Source: Amoebophrya sp. A120
Taxonomy: Eukaryota > Sar > Dinophyceae > Syndiniales > Amoebophryaceae
Assembly (NCBI GenBank): GCA_905178155.1
Contig: CAJINV010000014.1
Span: 654,116-718,115 of the forward strand
DNA length: 64,000 nt
Reading direction: 5' to 3'
Position numbers and translations under genes: made by a program. Positions 12,901-24,600 of this stretch are shown in pieces; the stretch's first letter is position 1, and each line of letters starts with the position of its first letter. Under the pieces are notes generated by a model. That model was not told the DNA's origin. It was given only the letters and a program-made list of their open reading frames with translations, and ran no database searches.

Positions 12901-14960
12901 GATGAAGCTGAGCTCGCATTTGTGGGGGGGAAAACCAAATTCCCAAAACCGCGGCCATCCTGTTGTTCGTTTTCTTCATCGTCCTCTTGGATCGGAATTT
13001 CGGAAATACGCTGAGTATTTGAGGTAGATTCGTCGCCCTCGTAGAAGTCGCTTCCCTCTTCGCCATTCACGTCAACATTTGCCGTGTTCGTTCCGCCTTG
13101 TTGTTTCTTCTTTTTACCGCTATAATTTCTTGCGCTCCTACTTCTTCTCCTGTGTTCCTTTTCATCCGCTTCCTCCTGCCAGCTCGCCTCCGCCCGCCGG
13201 TGGCGGACTTCCTTCAGCTCCACGCGCAACTGCCTCACGTCTAGCAACTGGCGTATCCTCCTGCCAACCAGACGCTTCAACGCTTTGATTCGCACAGTTC
13301 TTTTTGTCATTTCCCGGCTGGAAGTCGAAGTTCTACTTGTGCTCGTGCGGCGTACTTCAGAAAAAGCACTTGTTCTTTCATCTGTGCTGCTGAAGAACTC
13401 CCAGGACAGCAACAGTTTCCCTACCTCCAACCCTTCGACCGGGTCAATGATGGGCAACGTGCCGTAGAAATTGTTCAACGACGTTCTCGTAGTTCTTTCC
13501 TCTTGATCTTCTACCCTGTTCATCCCGCCGAAGAACGTGTTCCTCCCGCGGCTCCCGCCGAAAAGCGGGACGATGCAGCTGCCGACTTCCTTTACCTCCG
13601 TGTCTTCGACCACTAAAAGGTACTCGGCGCAGGAGACTTGCACCGTCACTACCGCGGGAAGAGGCTCGTGGATGGTGCACCGAAGCGGGTCGACGCGGTT
13701 GTTCTTTTTGCCTTTCAGCTGCAGCTTGTTAATCGCGACCGCGCGAATGGGCTTCGCCTGCCCGAAAAAAACCTGCACGGAAACGGGCTGTTTCTCCAAG
13801 TCGATGGGAGTCCCCGAACCGTCTTTCAACTCGACCACATCGTGCACCTGGAAGTCAACCAGGGTTGTCGCGTGATCGTCGGGGACTGCTGCTTCGGTTT
13901 CTTGACCACGGTACTGCAATTGATTATAGGAGCTTCTTCTGCTCTTCTTGGCGGCTTCGGTTTCTTGACCCCGTGGTTGTTTGTTTTCAGTACCTCGAAC
14001 TACCTTTATTCCATCCTCGTCTTGATGTTCTCTCTCCGTGTCCATAATTCGCTGCTGTTCCATCTCGGCGTGTTCCTGTAGAATCCTCAGTGCGGATAAT
14101 TTGCGTTGTTCCGTACGTCGATCCCTATTTTCACTCGATGTTGCTGCAGCTCCTGAAGAAACCCGTGCGCGAGGGATACCAGCAGGAGCAGCTTTTTTTC
14201 CTGTTTCTTCAACGCCATTCGTTCTGATCTTTTTCGCACTTCTGTCGTCGTTGTCGTCGCGGTTCCTACTCGTGGTCCCACCTGCTGTGTTATTTTCCCT
14301 TTCGTGCCGCATTGCATTTTGCTCTACAGCTTCATCTTCAGCCCCCGACGAAAAGTGGTCGTGGTCTACGTGTTTGACAGAATGGTGGTGAAAGGGCTCC
14401 ACGTGTTCGTAGTCGCCGACGGATGACGAATCTTCGTCTTGAAGATCTTCTTGGTTTTTATTTCCGTCGAGGTTCGGGTCGGCCTCGGCGTCAGCGTTGT
14501 CGTGGATTTCATCGCCTTCACGATCTTCAACGTTTTCGTTTTCCTGGTCGATCTCCGCTTGTTCTTTTTCCACGGCCTCGTCGTCCATGTCATGGTCTTC
14601 CGGTGCCTCCTCTCCGTCTTCGTCAAAATCATCCTGCAGAAGCAAGGGCTCCTGTAGTTGGTCGCCCTGTTCCTCCTCGTCTTCTTGATGATGAAATACT
14701 TGAACTTCTTCTAGAGCGGTCTCAGCTTGAAGTTCTCCTTCCTCACCAGGGTTGTCCTCCACATCGTTGTCTTGCGCTTGGTCCTCAGCATCCTCCTCCT
14801 CTGGGTCCGCTGGCTGAATCACGTCAGCAACTGCAAAACCTTCATCAACCGCAAGGAATTCATCTTCACCGTCTTCAGCAACACCGCCTGGCTCTGCTTC
14901 AGCCGCTGTCGCATCACCAGTCTCGCCCGCTGCAGTCGTAGCTGTCGCATTCGCCGACAT
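3961..14960 (-). CDS. Giant multidomain protein with C-terminal DUF726/TMCO4-like alpha/beta-hydrolase
   Basis: Exons (minus strand) are 14960 to about 12840, about 12500-12367, 12209-12025, 11874-11812, 11547-11407, 11131-7987, 7774-7719, 7458-6267, 6113-6067, 5831 to about 4800, 4454 to about 4335 and about 4079-3961. These give roughly 2,700 residues. The N-terminal exon is Asp/Glu-rich, then has a C2-like beta segment (about 13400-13800). A second C2-like stretch lies near 10850-10950, and a Cys cluster (CANC, CLSC, CLVC with His) near 9650-10000. KYYAITVGIGLFAGFALA is a membrane-type segment. The C-terminus carries the nucleophile motif SYSFG (about 5470), IENVVFMGA, HLITGRFLNFYSLRD and a final GVENFDITS...H..Y. 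I read these as DUF726 (TMCO4 family, predicted membrane hydrolases). The link from the acidic exon to the rest uses a predicted GT-AG intron and could be wrong, which would make two genes. Confidence 0.72.
5832..6066 (-). mobile_element. Introner, family E
   Basis: 235 bp, TAT...ATA, flanks ctcga/ctcga. The TIR begins TATGGCGTTCTCAA. Its removal joins QVGVE and LGRFLF in the hydrolase gene. Confidence 0.94.
6114..6266 (-). mobile_element. Introner, family A
   Basis: 153 bp, TAT...ATA, flanks gacgt/gacgt. Its removal reads EMLNDVEQISI in frame, 47 bp away from the neighbouring family E copy. Confidence 0.94.
7459..7718 (-). mobile_element. Introner, family B
   Basis: 260 bp, TAT...ATA, flanks acccg/acccg. 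It splits the membrane-type segment. Removal joins GLFAG and FALATS. Confidence 0.94.
7775..7986 (-). mobile_element. Introner, family D
   Basis: 212 bp, TAT...ATA, flanks tcgtg/tcgtg. The inner TIR is GGAAAAAAGTGT. Removal joins ATLDT and KPWKYY. Confidence 0.93.
11132..11406 (-). mobile_element. Introner, family B
   Basis: 275 bp, TAT...ATA, flanks tgtag/tgtag. Removal reads QKESTLQVTRSS through the junction. Confidence 0.94.
11548..11811 (-). mobile_element. Introner, family B
   Basis: 264 bp, TAT...ATA, flanks tcacg/tcacg. Removal joins NRATV and NAYDIF. Confidence 0.94.
11875..12024 (-). mobile_element. Introner, family A
   Basis: 150 bp, TAT...ATA, flanks ctggc/ctggt (one mismatch). 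Removal reads LRLDQFLSAN. Only 63 bp of exon separate it from the family B copy at 11548. Confidence 0.88.
12210..12366 (-). mobile_element. Introner, family A
   Basis: 157 bp, TAT...ATA, flanks actca/actca. Removal joins CFVSLV and SSGAATTG. Confidence 0.93.
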
Positions 14961-16029
14961 ACTTCTGTTTTCTTTCCTCGGGCGGCAGGAGCTTATGACT
15001 TATGATGTTCGTGATTTCGACGACTTTATGACCAGCACGTCGGCGCTTTGATCTGTCCCAGATGAGCGAGACGCCCCCGACATTATATCTTCTTCACAAC
15101 GAAGGGCGCAAAAAAGCGTATTTGTATCTATTGAGATTTTTGACTGTACGCACAACTAAGATAATTTGGTGAAAGTCAAACGAAGAAGAGTCGCTCGGCG
15201 ACTTGATAAAACTAGGCCCACATTTGCGTTTCTCTGTTCGCACATGTAAGTAGTTCTTCATCATGCGTCTTTGCCCTCTCGTCCGATCATGCAGCGACCT
15301 CGTCCAAGCAACTTCTCACATCACGACTAGGACAAGCACTACGCATACGACTTTACGAAAAAGAAAAACGCTGCGATCAAAATGTCGTTCCAAAAACAAC
15401 ATCTTCATAGAGATAGATACGAGTGCGCTTGCCACCTCCTCAACATAATGTTTGCACCCACAGCTTGTTTTGGCTTCGCGCTTGTTCCATCCACATTGAA
15501 CAGACAGTCTGGCGCCAGCATACAGACACAACTCAACAGGATCACTCTCCCTGCTGAGGCCGCCCACGTAGAGCAGCGAGGTCCTTCTCATAGACTCAAT
15601 ACATATCCGGACATCTGTGCCGATCGAAACTCGTAGTGGCAAAGCAACACTTCGCAGATGAAGTAAGCAAACTTTACTTTCACTTTAGCTTTACGTTTGC
15701 TCCACCTTCGCGGGAAAAAAAAGATTCTCGTTCTTGCGGAAAAAAAGAAGTTGTTCGTGGAACCGCAACTGTCTTCCAGTGGGGAGATAGAAACTTGTTC
15801 CGGCGAAACCTAAAAATGTTCGGTCGATATGATCGTCGTGGACGTAGCTTCTGATTCTGTTCTCGTACAACTGAGCAGTGAATGTTCGAATAAATCCTAC
15901 ATGGAAGTCCTCGTGGCTGTATCTTGTATCGTGCAGCACCGGCTCCTTGCCCACTACTACACCTTGTATGTCAACCTGTACCGCCTCGAAGAATGATCCC
16001 GATCGTACGTATAGTCGTTTTGAATTCGT
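14961..16029. other. Region between genes 2 and 3, mostly unassigned
   Basis: 5' flank of the giant gene. A plus-strand frame at 15829-15996 encodes 55 residues with a plausible hydrophobic stretch (LVAVSCIVQHRLLAHYY). The overlapping minus-strand frames are equally open and I cannot choose between them. No TIR element is seen here. Confidence 0.35.
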
Positions 16030-17211
16030 TTACGCCGCGCGCCGGCTGGCCACGAACTTGACGATTCCCGCCACAGCCAGCACGATGAACACGCCGCAGG
16101 AGATCCTATTAAGCGAAAATGTTTGTTCGAATCTTATAGCGTATAAAATCTTATCAAAATGTGATGATCCACCACGCATCGTAACAAGTCGACACCTGAA
16201 GAACCTGATATTACCCCGAAACAGAAACACATCATGACAAAAAAGAAAAAACAGCTGTACGTCATACCACCAGAACCAGCTGTTAAAGAACAGGGCCCGC
16301 TCCACCGCCGGCTTCACATGGGTGCCGTAGTCCTCGTGGTGCTCCTTACCCTTGGCTTCGTCGGGGTAGGGTCCTATCCAGGAAAAAAAGTGTGTAAGTG
16401 TAACTTTGTAGGAAGAACAGCATCGCAAAGTCGCTTTGCATTACAGGGAAAACTTGTCATGCGCAGCTAGTACGTGGAAACACATATTACGAAAGTAGCC
16501 TATGACGCAGATCCAGCATGACAAGTGTAGCAGTTTTGCATTTTCTCCATCACAGACTTGTTACACTCACATTGTTTTTTTCTGGCATAGGTCCCTCCTT
16601 GTGCTCTGTACCCCAGTCCGCCTCGTACCCCGCCTTGTCGACTTCCGTAGCCTGGTTTATTGCGTTTGTTTATGTTTTTGATACAGTTACAGTTTCAGTT
16701 ATGAATAGGTACAGTGCAACATGAAGAGCTGCTATTTCACATGATGATAACAACTAATACAGGCAGCACTTTTCATTTAGTGTTCCCTTCATCATGTTAG
16801 CCACGTGATTCTTTTCACTGCCGTATCTGCTGCAACAGCTTCTGCGTACATAGCTAATACTAAAGCCAAAGGCTATTTTCATTCTAGTACCGCTTTCGGC
16901 GGCGCCGCCGGATCCTGCTTGGTCTTTTTCACCACGAGGAGGTTGGCCAAAGTGTTCGTCGAATCCGCCTTGGACTCCAGAAATTCCCCGAGTTTGTGCA
17001 AGGACTTCTGGAAATTTATTTCCGAGGATGCGGAGGCCGCCGATTTATTATTTGCCGCATTTTTCAGTTTTTTCGTTTCCTGCAGCTCCACAAGAGCCCC
17101 CTTCTTGTTCTGCGTCTTTACCGCATCGACGCCCAGCGCGAGGCTGGTGGTCACGCAGGCGAGCAAAGTACTAGCGACAGACGAGCGACGGGCGAAAACG
17201 AAAGAGGACAT
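16030..17211 (-). CDS. Small secretory-pathway protein with C-terminal membrane anchor
   Basis: Exons are 17211-16891, 16651-16590, 16374-16268 and 16105-16030. With one flank copy of the introner removed, the coding length is 561 nt, exactly 186 codons plus a TAA stop, which supports the model. The ATG at 17211 starts a short basic stretch followed by a hydrophobic segment (STLLACVTTSLALG), so a signal peptide is likely. The middle is Lys/Ala/Ser-rich, then His/Glu-rich (EHHEDYGTHVKPA). The C-terminus has a single hydrophobic helix (GVFIVLAVAGIVKFV) followed by the basic end ASRRAA. The two outer introns read GT-AG on the minus strand, and the middle one is an introner. I do not recognise a family. 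A single-pass organelle or endomembrane protein is the simplest reading. Confidence 0.68.
16375..16589 (-). mobile_element. Introner, family D
   Basis: 215 bp, TAT...ATA, flanks ggtcc/ggtcc. The TIR is TATCCAGGAAAAAAAGTG. Removal reads HKEGPYPDEA in gene 3. Confidence 0.94.
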
Positions 17212-18649
17212 CTTGGTCAAAAGAGGTTTCTCGTTGGTGATACAGATCTACTAGAAGCACCTGGATCTGGTGGAGAGAGCACTGACTTGTAGTACGACAC
17301 TTGTAGTTGTACAACTGCTGGCACGACGAACCGGCTCTACTTGTTGCACGAGGACTTACACTTCTAAGTAAAAGCACCAGAGACCTCTAGTTGGAAGTAC
17401 CTACCGCTATCTCCAGGCAAGAAATCAGAATATATAATTGCGGATTCAAATGTTGATGATCAAGTAGTATTTCTCCTTCTTTTGCCTTAACAGGACGACC
17501 AGAACGAACGGCACACAGAGCGGGAACAAATTCAAATAGAAAAGGGAGCATGACGTGTTCTTCCTTCGTCGCGGCCGTCTCCTAGTACTAGTAGGTACAA
17601 TAAAAAATCTTCATGTGGGGACGGACAGGAATCAACAATGCCTAGTAGTACCAATTCTGTACCAGCGTGCAGCTGATTTTTAGCATGAGAAGCAGTAGCT
17701 CCTGCTGCTATAATCGCGACAGGACTCTTTAGTTGTGCTAGTAATGGCGGAACACGACAGGAGCAGGGCGGCAACGGCACGACCAAACGATGCATGTTCA
17801 AAGTGCACCGCAAATTGTATTGTATTTTGGGCAGTTTGCTTGTTCGGGACTTACGGTGAACAATTCTAGTTTTGCCGAGTTGTGGTCTAGAGGGGTTAAT
17901 ACCTTGTGGACGAGAAATGATATTGGGGCTTCATAATTTCTGAGCTTTGGGGGTCGGTGAAGCTGAATGATACGGAGGGGGCGAGAAAAAAAGTGGAAAA
18001 GTCGTCACAGTAAACTAAAGCGAAGTAAAGCGCCTTAGTTTTGAATATGAGAAGCACCAAAAATACTCAGCCTCCAAAACAATGTAAGTACTTATTCTTT
18101 TTTCGTTCGCTGCACTTTTTGTTCTTACTACAAATGCTTAATCGTCACAGCGTTGTTGTACTATAGGGATTTAATAACTGCATGAACATGATGTTTCTGA
18201 AACAAAAATTGATTTCTAGAGAGACAGACTGCAGAAATCTGTCTCTGGCTATGCTTACTTACAAAAAGTACTTTAGTGCTCTGAGAATGAGTGAAACTGG
18301 TGGGGGGTTTAGTGGTCTGAAAAGTGACCCTCATGGATACTGGGTCAAAATGGGAGCACATGCATCGGACTTGTTAGAGATAAGTGTAACATGTGATGCG
18401 TATTGCTATAGATACTGACTCATTCACTTTCATGTTCTTGTAGTCGTACCGTACGTTATTTATGATTATGAAAAACAATCTCATGACAAAATATTGATAT
18501 GGAAATGGAACAAGGTGTCGATCGGAGCTTGTGTTAGAACAAACTCCAAAAAGCGTTTCAAACAATCGAATTTGCTTCATCATCAAATCATAAAGTAAGA
18601 AGTTCCCGCCTTCCTCATGCACTGACGCCTCTTTGTCGGGCTTCTTGCT
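17212..18649. other. Intergenic region, no gene supported
   Basis: 5' flank of gene 3 and 3' flank of gene 4. The sequence is AT-rich in its second half, with only short unconvincing open frames. No TIR elements, long repeats or RNA structures were noticed. Confidence 0.4.
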
Positions 18650-21600
18650 TTATTTCTTCTTTTCCAGCTTGTTGGTCGTTTTCAATCCAGATTTTTGGCT
18701 CTTCGCCTTGTGCAAGATTCTCTTCTTCGCTTTTTGCCTGTCTCCCGGGGAGGCGCAAAAGGATTCAAGCAGCGACATTGGCTGTTTGTCGTTTGCGGCT
18801 TTCTTCTGCAAAACGGTCTGGGATTCCGGGGACAGCTGCCGCTCGAAAAAAGCTGCTTTTTGCGCGACCAGCTCCTCCGTCAAATCGCTCAGGTCGTTCA
18901 CGGTTGCAGGATATGCCTTGCAAAAGTACTATCGTGCTGATCGATGTGCTGCTGCTGGTACTAGAAACTGCAAATAAAATATTTATACACTCACATTTTT
19001 CTTTTTGAATACTGTAGCATTACAAAATAATTTGAGACTTGTTCTCTTGTCATGTATATTATTTTTTCGCACAGCGAAGTAGAAGCACGCACGACCTCTG
19101 TTATCAACATCAAGTGTTTATTTTTTTCCACAAGAAGTCCTAGTACGAGTACTTACACCACGATAGAACATACTTTTGCACAGGACATACATTGTTCAGC
19201 CCTTTGCTCGCGATCTGCCGGTCCTCGGGGGTCATATCCATGTCGTGCGCCACGTGGTCGTCCGCGTGCACGCCCGCGATTTTCCGCGCAAGGTCCCTGG
19301 CTTTGGTTTTGCCGAAGCCCACGTCGAGTAGGGCGAGCTCCGCGTCGTGCATCAGATCGAGTTATCAAATGCAAAAGTGTCTGGGTCTGGAAACTTGTGA
19401 TGCTGGGTGGCGTATCGTGAGGAGGCCACAAGTGCTGGCGCAGCATGACAAGATTCTGAGCTTCTAGGTGTTGCCTATTCTGCATGACAGACTGCGTTTC
19501 TGCATGACAGAAAAATGGCGCTCTTGGGTAACGTGCATGACAGATTTCAGAGTCATGCCAGACAAGCATGACAAACATGCACTCTTCCAGACCCAGACAT
19601 TTTTACATTTGATACGAGTCTCTGCTCCTCCGTCGGTCCTGCTGTGTTCTCGTCGTCCGTGGTCGCAACCGGACTTTTCTTGCTCTTTTTCTTCGTCCCG
19701 CCAACGCCGCGCGTCGAGGACTTTTTCGTCAGTTTTTTCTTCCCCGCGGATGAATGTTGCGCACCTTTCTCACTTCCCCCGCTCGTGCTGGTCTCTGTCC
19801 CTTTGCTGCTCTTGCTGCTTTTCTCGGAAGCAGTAGCGGAGATCGCGCCGACCGCGGCTTTCATCTTGGTTTTCGCTGACCTGCCTGCCGATTTTTTGGA
19901 AGCGGAAGAAAGAGTTGCTTTCGTCGGCGGATTCATAGCAAAAGAAATCTCACTCTCACTAGTGTCCTCCCCCGCCGTAGCGCCGGCGGCCGGTTTTTCC
20001 TCGAATGTCTTTTTCGGCGGCATCATTTGCTGGAAGGCTTGCAGCTGCGTCGCGGTTTCCGTCTCCCCGAACTATCCAGGAAAAAAACTGTGGAAGTGTA
20101 AGTTTGTAGGAGGAGCAGCATAACGAATTCGTTTTGCGTAAATATACAGAAAAAACCTGTCATGTGCAGCTAGTACGTGAAAACACGTATGAGACACGGC
20201 TTTGAGTTTGACGCACTTCCAGCATGACAGGAAGCGTAACTGTTTTGCATTTTCTGCATCACAGATTTACACTTGCAAAGTTTTTTTTCTTGCATACGAA
20301 CCTGACATCATCGTTCACTGCGAGGGCGGTCAAATCGAGCGTCCGGGTGATTTGCCCCAGCGGCGCACCGCCTGCTGCTCCACCTCCCGGAGGAATCGAT
20401 TTGTTGACGGAAGGCAGGACACGCTCGAACAACGCGTTGAGGAGAAACACCTTCTCCACGTTGCTGTCTTCCCCGCCCGACTTGTTCGTTCCGGTTGTCC
20501 GCAGCTGCGACGACCGCGCCCGGGTGCTGGTCTGCTCGGCCTGCAGCATGATTTTCTGCCGGTCCGACTCCTCGCAGTACTGCTCAAAGTCCTGCCACTC
20601 CTGCAGATCGTTCAGCCCCAGCTGCACAAAATACGGGTGGGACCGGTTGATCGACTTCGGGGGGCCCGCCGAAGACGTGTCCGAGGCGCCGGCGCCAGTA
20701 GGTTTCACGTTCTGCCCCGCGACGTACTCGTTGACCGCAACGGTGTACTCTCCCGTGTCCACCAAGTTCTCGGCTTTTTTCACCAACTTCGCCGCCACGA
20801 AACCGGCCATCTTCTCCGAAAACCCGGCCGTTTGTAGCCGCATCATTGCCTCGTCCAGGGTGAAGTTGGCCAAATCGAAGTTGACTTCCGGCACGGGCTT
20901 CTTGTGCTTCGTCTTGCCCCTCTATGACAGCGCACAACGAACTCCCTGGGAGGACCCTCATTTGTATATTTATTTTTAGCATGAACGGCAACACAAGCAT
21001 CAGCAAGAATGCCGATTTTGCATGACAGATTTGCACTGGAGTGTAGTGCTATTTGGACTAGTGCCAGAACTTGTGACGCAAACAGTGCCAAGAGGCAAGA
21101 AAGGCTGGATTAGGTATTTTGCATGACAAATGAGGGTCGTGAGGGGGACGTCGAGATGCGCACGGTCATACCTTCTGGTCAAAGAATTTCGCGGTTTTCA
21201 TCTTTTCCATTTCCGCAATGGAATTTCCAAACGCCCGGAGCTTGAGCTCGTCGGTCTCCCCGTCCATGTGCTCCGCCAAGTCCCCCGCCATGGCTTGCCA
21301 CTCGTCGACGGTGACCAGCTGCGCAATCTGGTTCATCGCCGTTTCTTCCGCCTTCCGGACCAGTTTGGGGGCTAGGTAGTTTGCGAACTTCTCCGAGTAC
21401 CCGACCTTCAAAAGCTTTATTACAGTGAAAAATGCCCCGACCCCGGAATTTGCAGAAGTTTGTCATGCAAAGTTTCCAAATGAAAGCTTTTTGTCTTCTT
21501 GCATAAAAGGATTACGAGCGTTTCTGCTGCAGAGTCTGGCTCTAGGTGCGCAAGCGCAAGGCGCCTTGTGCATAACAGATCCAGCTGCTGTTGGGCTAGT

Positions 21601-24600
21601 ACTTCGCAACACAAATTTGACCTATTCAGCATGGACAATGTGCGATGCTGAGATATGCGAGACGGGGAATGTTTCTGTTAAAAAGGTTTGCAATACAAAT
21701 GCTGCCAAGCTGGGAGGTCGTGGGGGTATTTTTCATTGTAATAAGCTTCTTCGTCGCCTCCTCCGTCGTCCACCCCGGTTTGTCTTTGTTCTTCTCCGCG
21801 TAGTAGGCCGCGGCTTTCTGCACGTATCCTGAGTAAAAACGTCCCCACAGCAGAGTCAAGATGGGAAATCTGCTAGACAAGTCTACAAGTTTTGGCTGTT
21901 TTGCATGACAAATTTGGACTCGTAGTGTTGTGCTGTTTGAGCTACCTCAAAAGCATCACAGTTCTAGTATATCATGCTGATTGGAGCATGACAAATTCCA
22001 AAACACCACTAGAAAATGCTTCTTATGGGGTTCCGCATGAGAAACATTTTCAGCATGCAGATTTGCATTACAACTATGGCGTGGGGGCGTTTTTCAATAC
22101 GATAGCACGGACCTTTGGTTCAACGCCACTGCTTTCAAAAATCCGCGGAACCGCCCGACCCGTTCGGGATCACCGGAGTCCACGAAAGACAACCCGAGCC
22201 GGCCGAGAATCTGCAGATCGGTGTCGTTTTCCGGTTCCACTATGGCGTTCTCAAACGTTACATTCTCAACTGTTAATGCAAGAATGGCAAAAGTTAAAGG
22301 AGGCAGATTGCGCCTCTTTCATGATACAAGTTTGGCGCAGATTAAAGTGCAGCTATCTAGCGCGTCGAGAACTTGTCATACGAAGCAGCTTGACTATGTA
22401 GATAACTATGGCAAGTCTGCATTACAAATTCATGTAACAGTTGAGAATGTAGCGTTTGAGAATGCCATATGCACCAAAGCATCATTGTTCTTCACCACCT
22501 CGACGTCGCACACCTGTCGCGCCAGTTTCTTCGCGTACGCTTCCGTCAACCCCGCGTCCTTCAGGGCTTGTATCCTGTGCAAAAGTATCGCACTCGTAGT
22601 AATTGCAATCATGCTGCATTACAAATTTTTGTCTTAAAGGTAAATCCGCATTACAAATTTGATTTGCAATGCTGGGCGAATCTGTAATGTAATTTAGACT
22701 ACTAGTACGATGCTTTTGCATTGCATAGCTTGCTCCACCACCCCAAAGTCCAGCGTTTTCCGCTGCAAGGCTTCCAAAACTGGGTCGTACGCACCGGCGC
22801 TCGTTGGCGCGCTGCTCTTCGGAAGATCCTGATCTTCTTTGGCTTTCTTCCGACAGCAGAAAAGGACGAACACGATCAGCGCGAGCAGGGCCACCGCGAG
22901 CACGACCACCAGGATGAGGCAGCAGTTGTTCTCATCTCCGGCTGGTTCCTCGTCAGTTCCCCCGGGAGGAGAGGACGTGTCGGGCGGCAGCACCGTGGTC
23001 GGTTCCGCCCCGGTCGTTGGAGCTTCTGTCACGATCTCATGCCCCGTCCCGTTCGTTGGTACAGTGGTGGTCGAGGTCGTCGTCGTGGCAACTACGACCG
23101 TGGTTGTGGTCGTGGTTGAAGAGGCCGTAGTCGTGGTGGTTGTCGTTGTGGTGGTTGTCGTGGTGGTGGTGGAAGTCGTGGGGGCGACACACGAACGGTT
23201 TCCGCTCCCATCCACCTGCTCGTCAAACCCAAAGTCGCAGCTTTTGCAAATGTTGGCATTGTGCGCAGTGCAATCGGCTCCAGTCGCTGCGGTTCCGTTC
23301 AGGCAACCGCAATTGTTGGGAACGCATAAGCGTTCATTAGAAGCTGTGGCTCCGCTTTGGGCACCAGAAGAGGATGTTGCTGGGTGAAAGCCGGCATCGC
23401 AGGAATCACAATAGGTCGCTTCGTATCAAATGCAAAAATGTCTGGGTCTGGAAGATTCCGGGACTTGTGATGCATAGTTTGCATTATCCATGACGCATGT
23501 AATGCATGATCTAGCACCACAGAATTTTAGAGGGCTTCCTGATGCCTATTTCGCATGAGAAATGCCCTCTCCGCGTAACACAAACTGGACTCCTGTTGTT
23601 GGTCACGCAATACAGATTTTTTTGGAATCCAAAGACAGCATGACAAGTTGCAATCTTCCAGACCCAGACATTTTTGCAATCCATACTTCGTGGTGCGCCG
23701 GGCAGCCAGGTCCCGTCACGGCGCTCCCGTTCTCGCACCGGCACTGATTCGGATTACACGATCCGTTCCCGAGGTAAAAGCCCTCGTTACAGCCTTCGCA
23801 AGCAACACTGCTGTGGCCCACTTCCTGACACTTCGTGCCCGTCGAAGGAATTCCGTTGTCGCAGCGACAGGTGAACTGAAACGCCTGGTGTTATTCTGAG
23901 TAAAAACGTCCCCACCGCAGAGTTGTCATGCTACAAGATGTTTCTAATGTGGAGCTCCATGGCAAGCATTTTCTAGTCGTGTTTTGGAATTTGTCATGCT
24001 CCAATCAGCATGATGCGCTAGGTCTGTGATGCTGGTGCACTAGCTAAACAGAACTACACTACGCGGAAAGACTTGTGATGCGAAACAAGCAAAGCTGGTT
24101 GACTTGTCTAGCAGATTTCCCATCTTGACTCTGGTGTGGGGACGTTTATTTTTACTCGGGATAGGTGCAGCGGAATTTTCATGCAGGCCATCACCGTGAC
24201 GCAAACAATGCCCACGTTGTCGCCCACCTGGCCCTCTACCTTGTTCCAATTCTCCCCTTGCTGCAGTTCGTAATTTGTATCGGGCTTAAACGTGAACGGA
24301 GTCCCGTCCGCGGCCTCCGCAGGCTCCCCGGCCCCGCTCTCCGCACGCCAATGCAGGTGCGTGCCCCACATCCCACTGCTGTTGCGCGCTAGCACCGCGT
24401 AGTTCCGGTTCCCGGCGTCCTCGGGAGACGGGAGGTCGCGAAAGCTCGACAAGGGGCGGTAATAGGATTCACCGTCATCAACTGCAAAAATGTCTGGGTC
24501 TGGAAGGTTGTAACTTGTCATGCTGTCTTCGGATTCAAAAAAAATCTGTATTGCATGACCAGCAAGAGAAGTCCAGTTTGGTCTACACGGAAAAGGCTGT

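Noticed and set aside
15829-15996. 55-residue plus-strand coding candidate
   Set aside because: Overlapping minus-strand frames look equally good and there is no introner or motif to decide, so it is noted only in the region entry.
22839-23387. 182-codon plus-strand frame
   Set aside because: It is the antisense of the Thr-rich stalk and Cys-rich modules of gene 4; poly-Val arises from reversed Thr codons.
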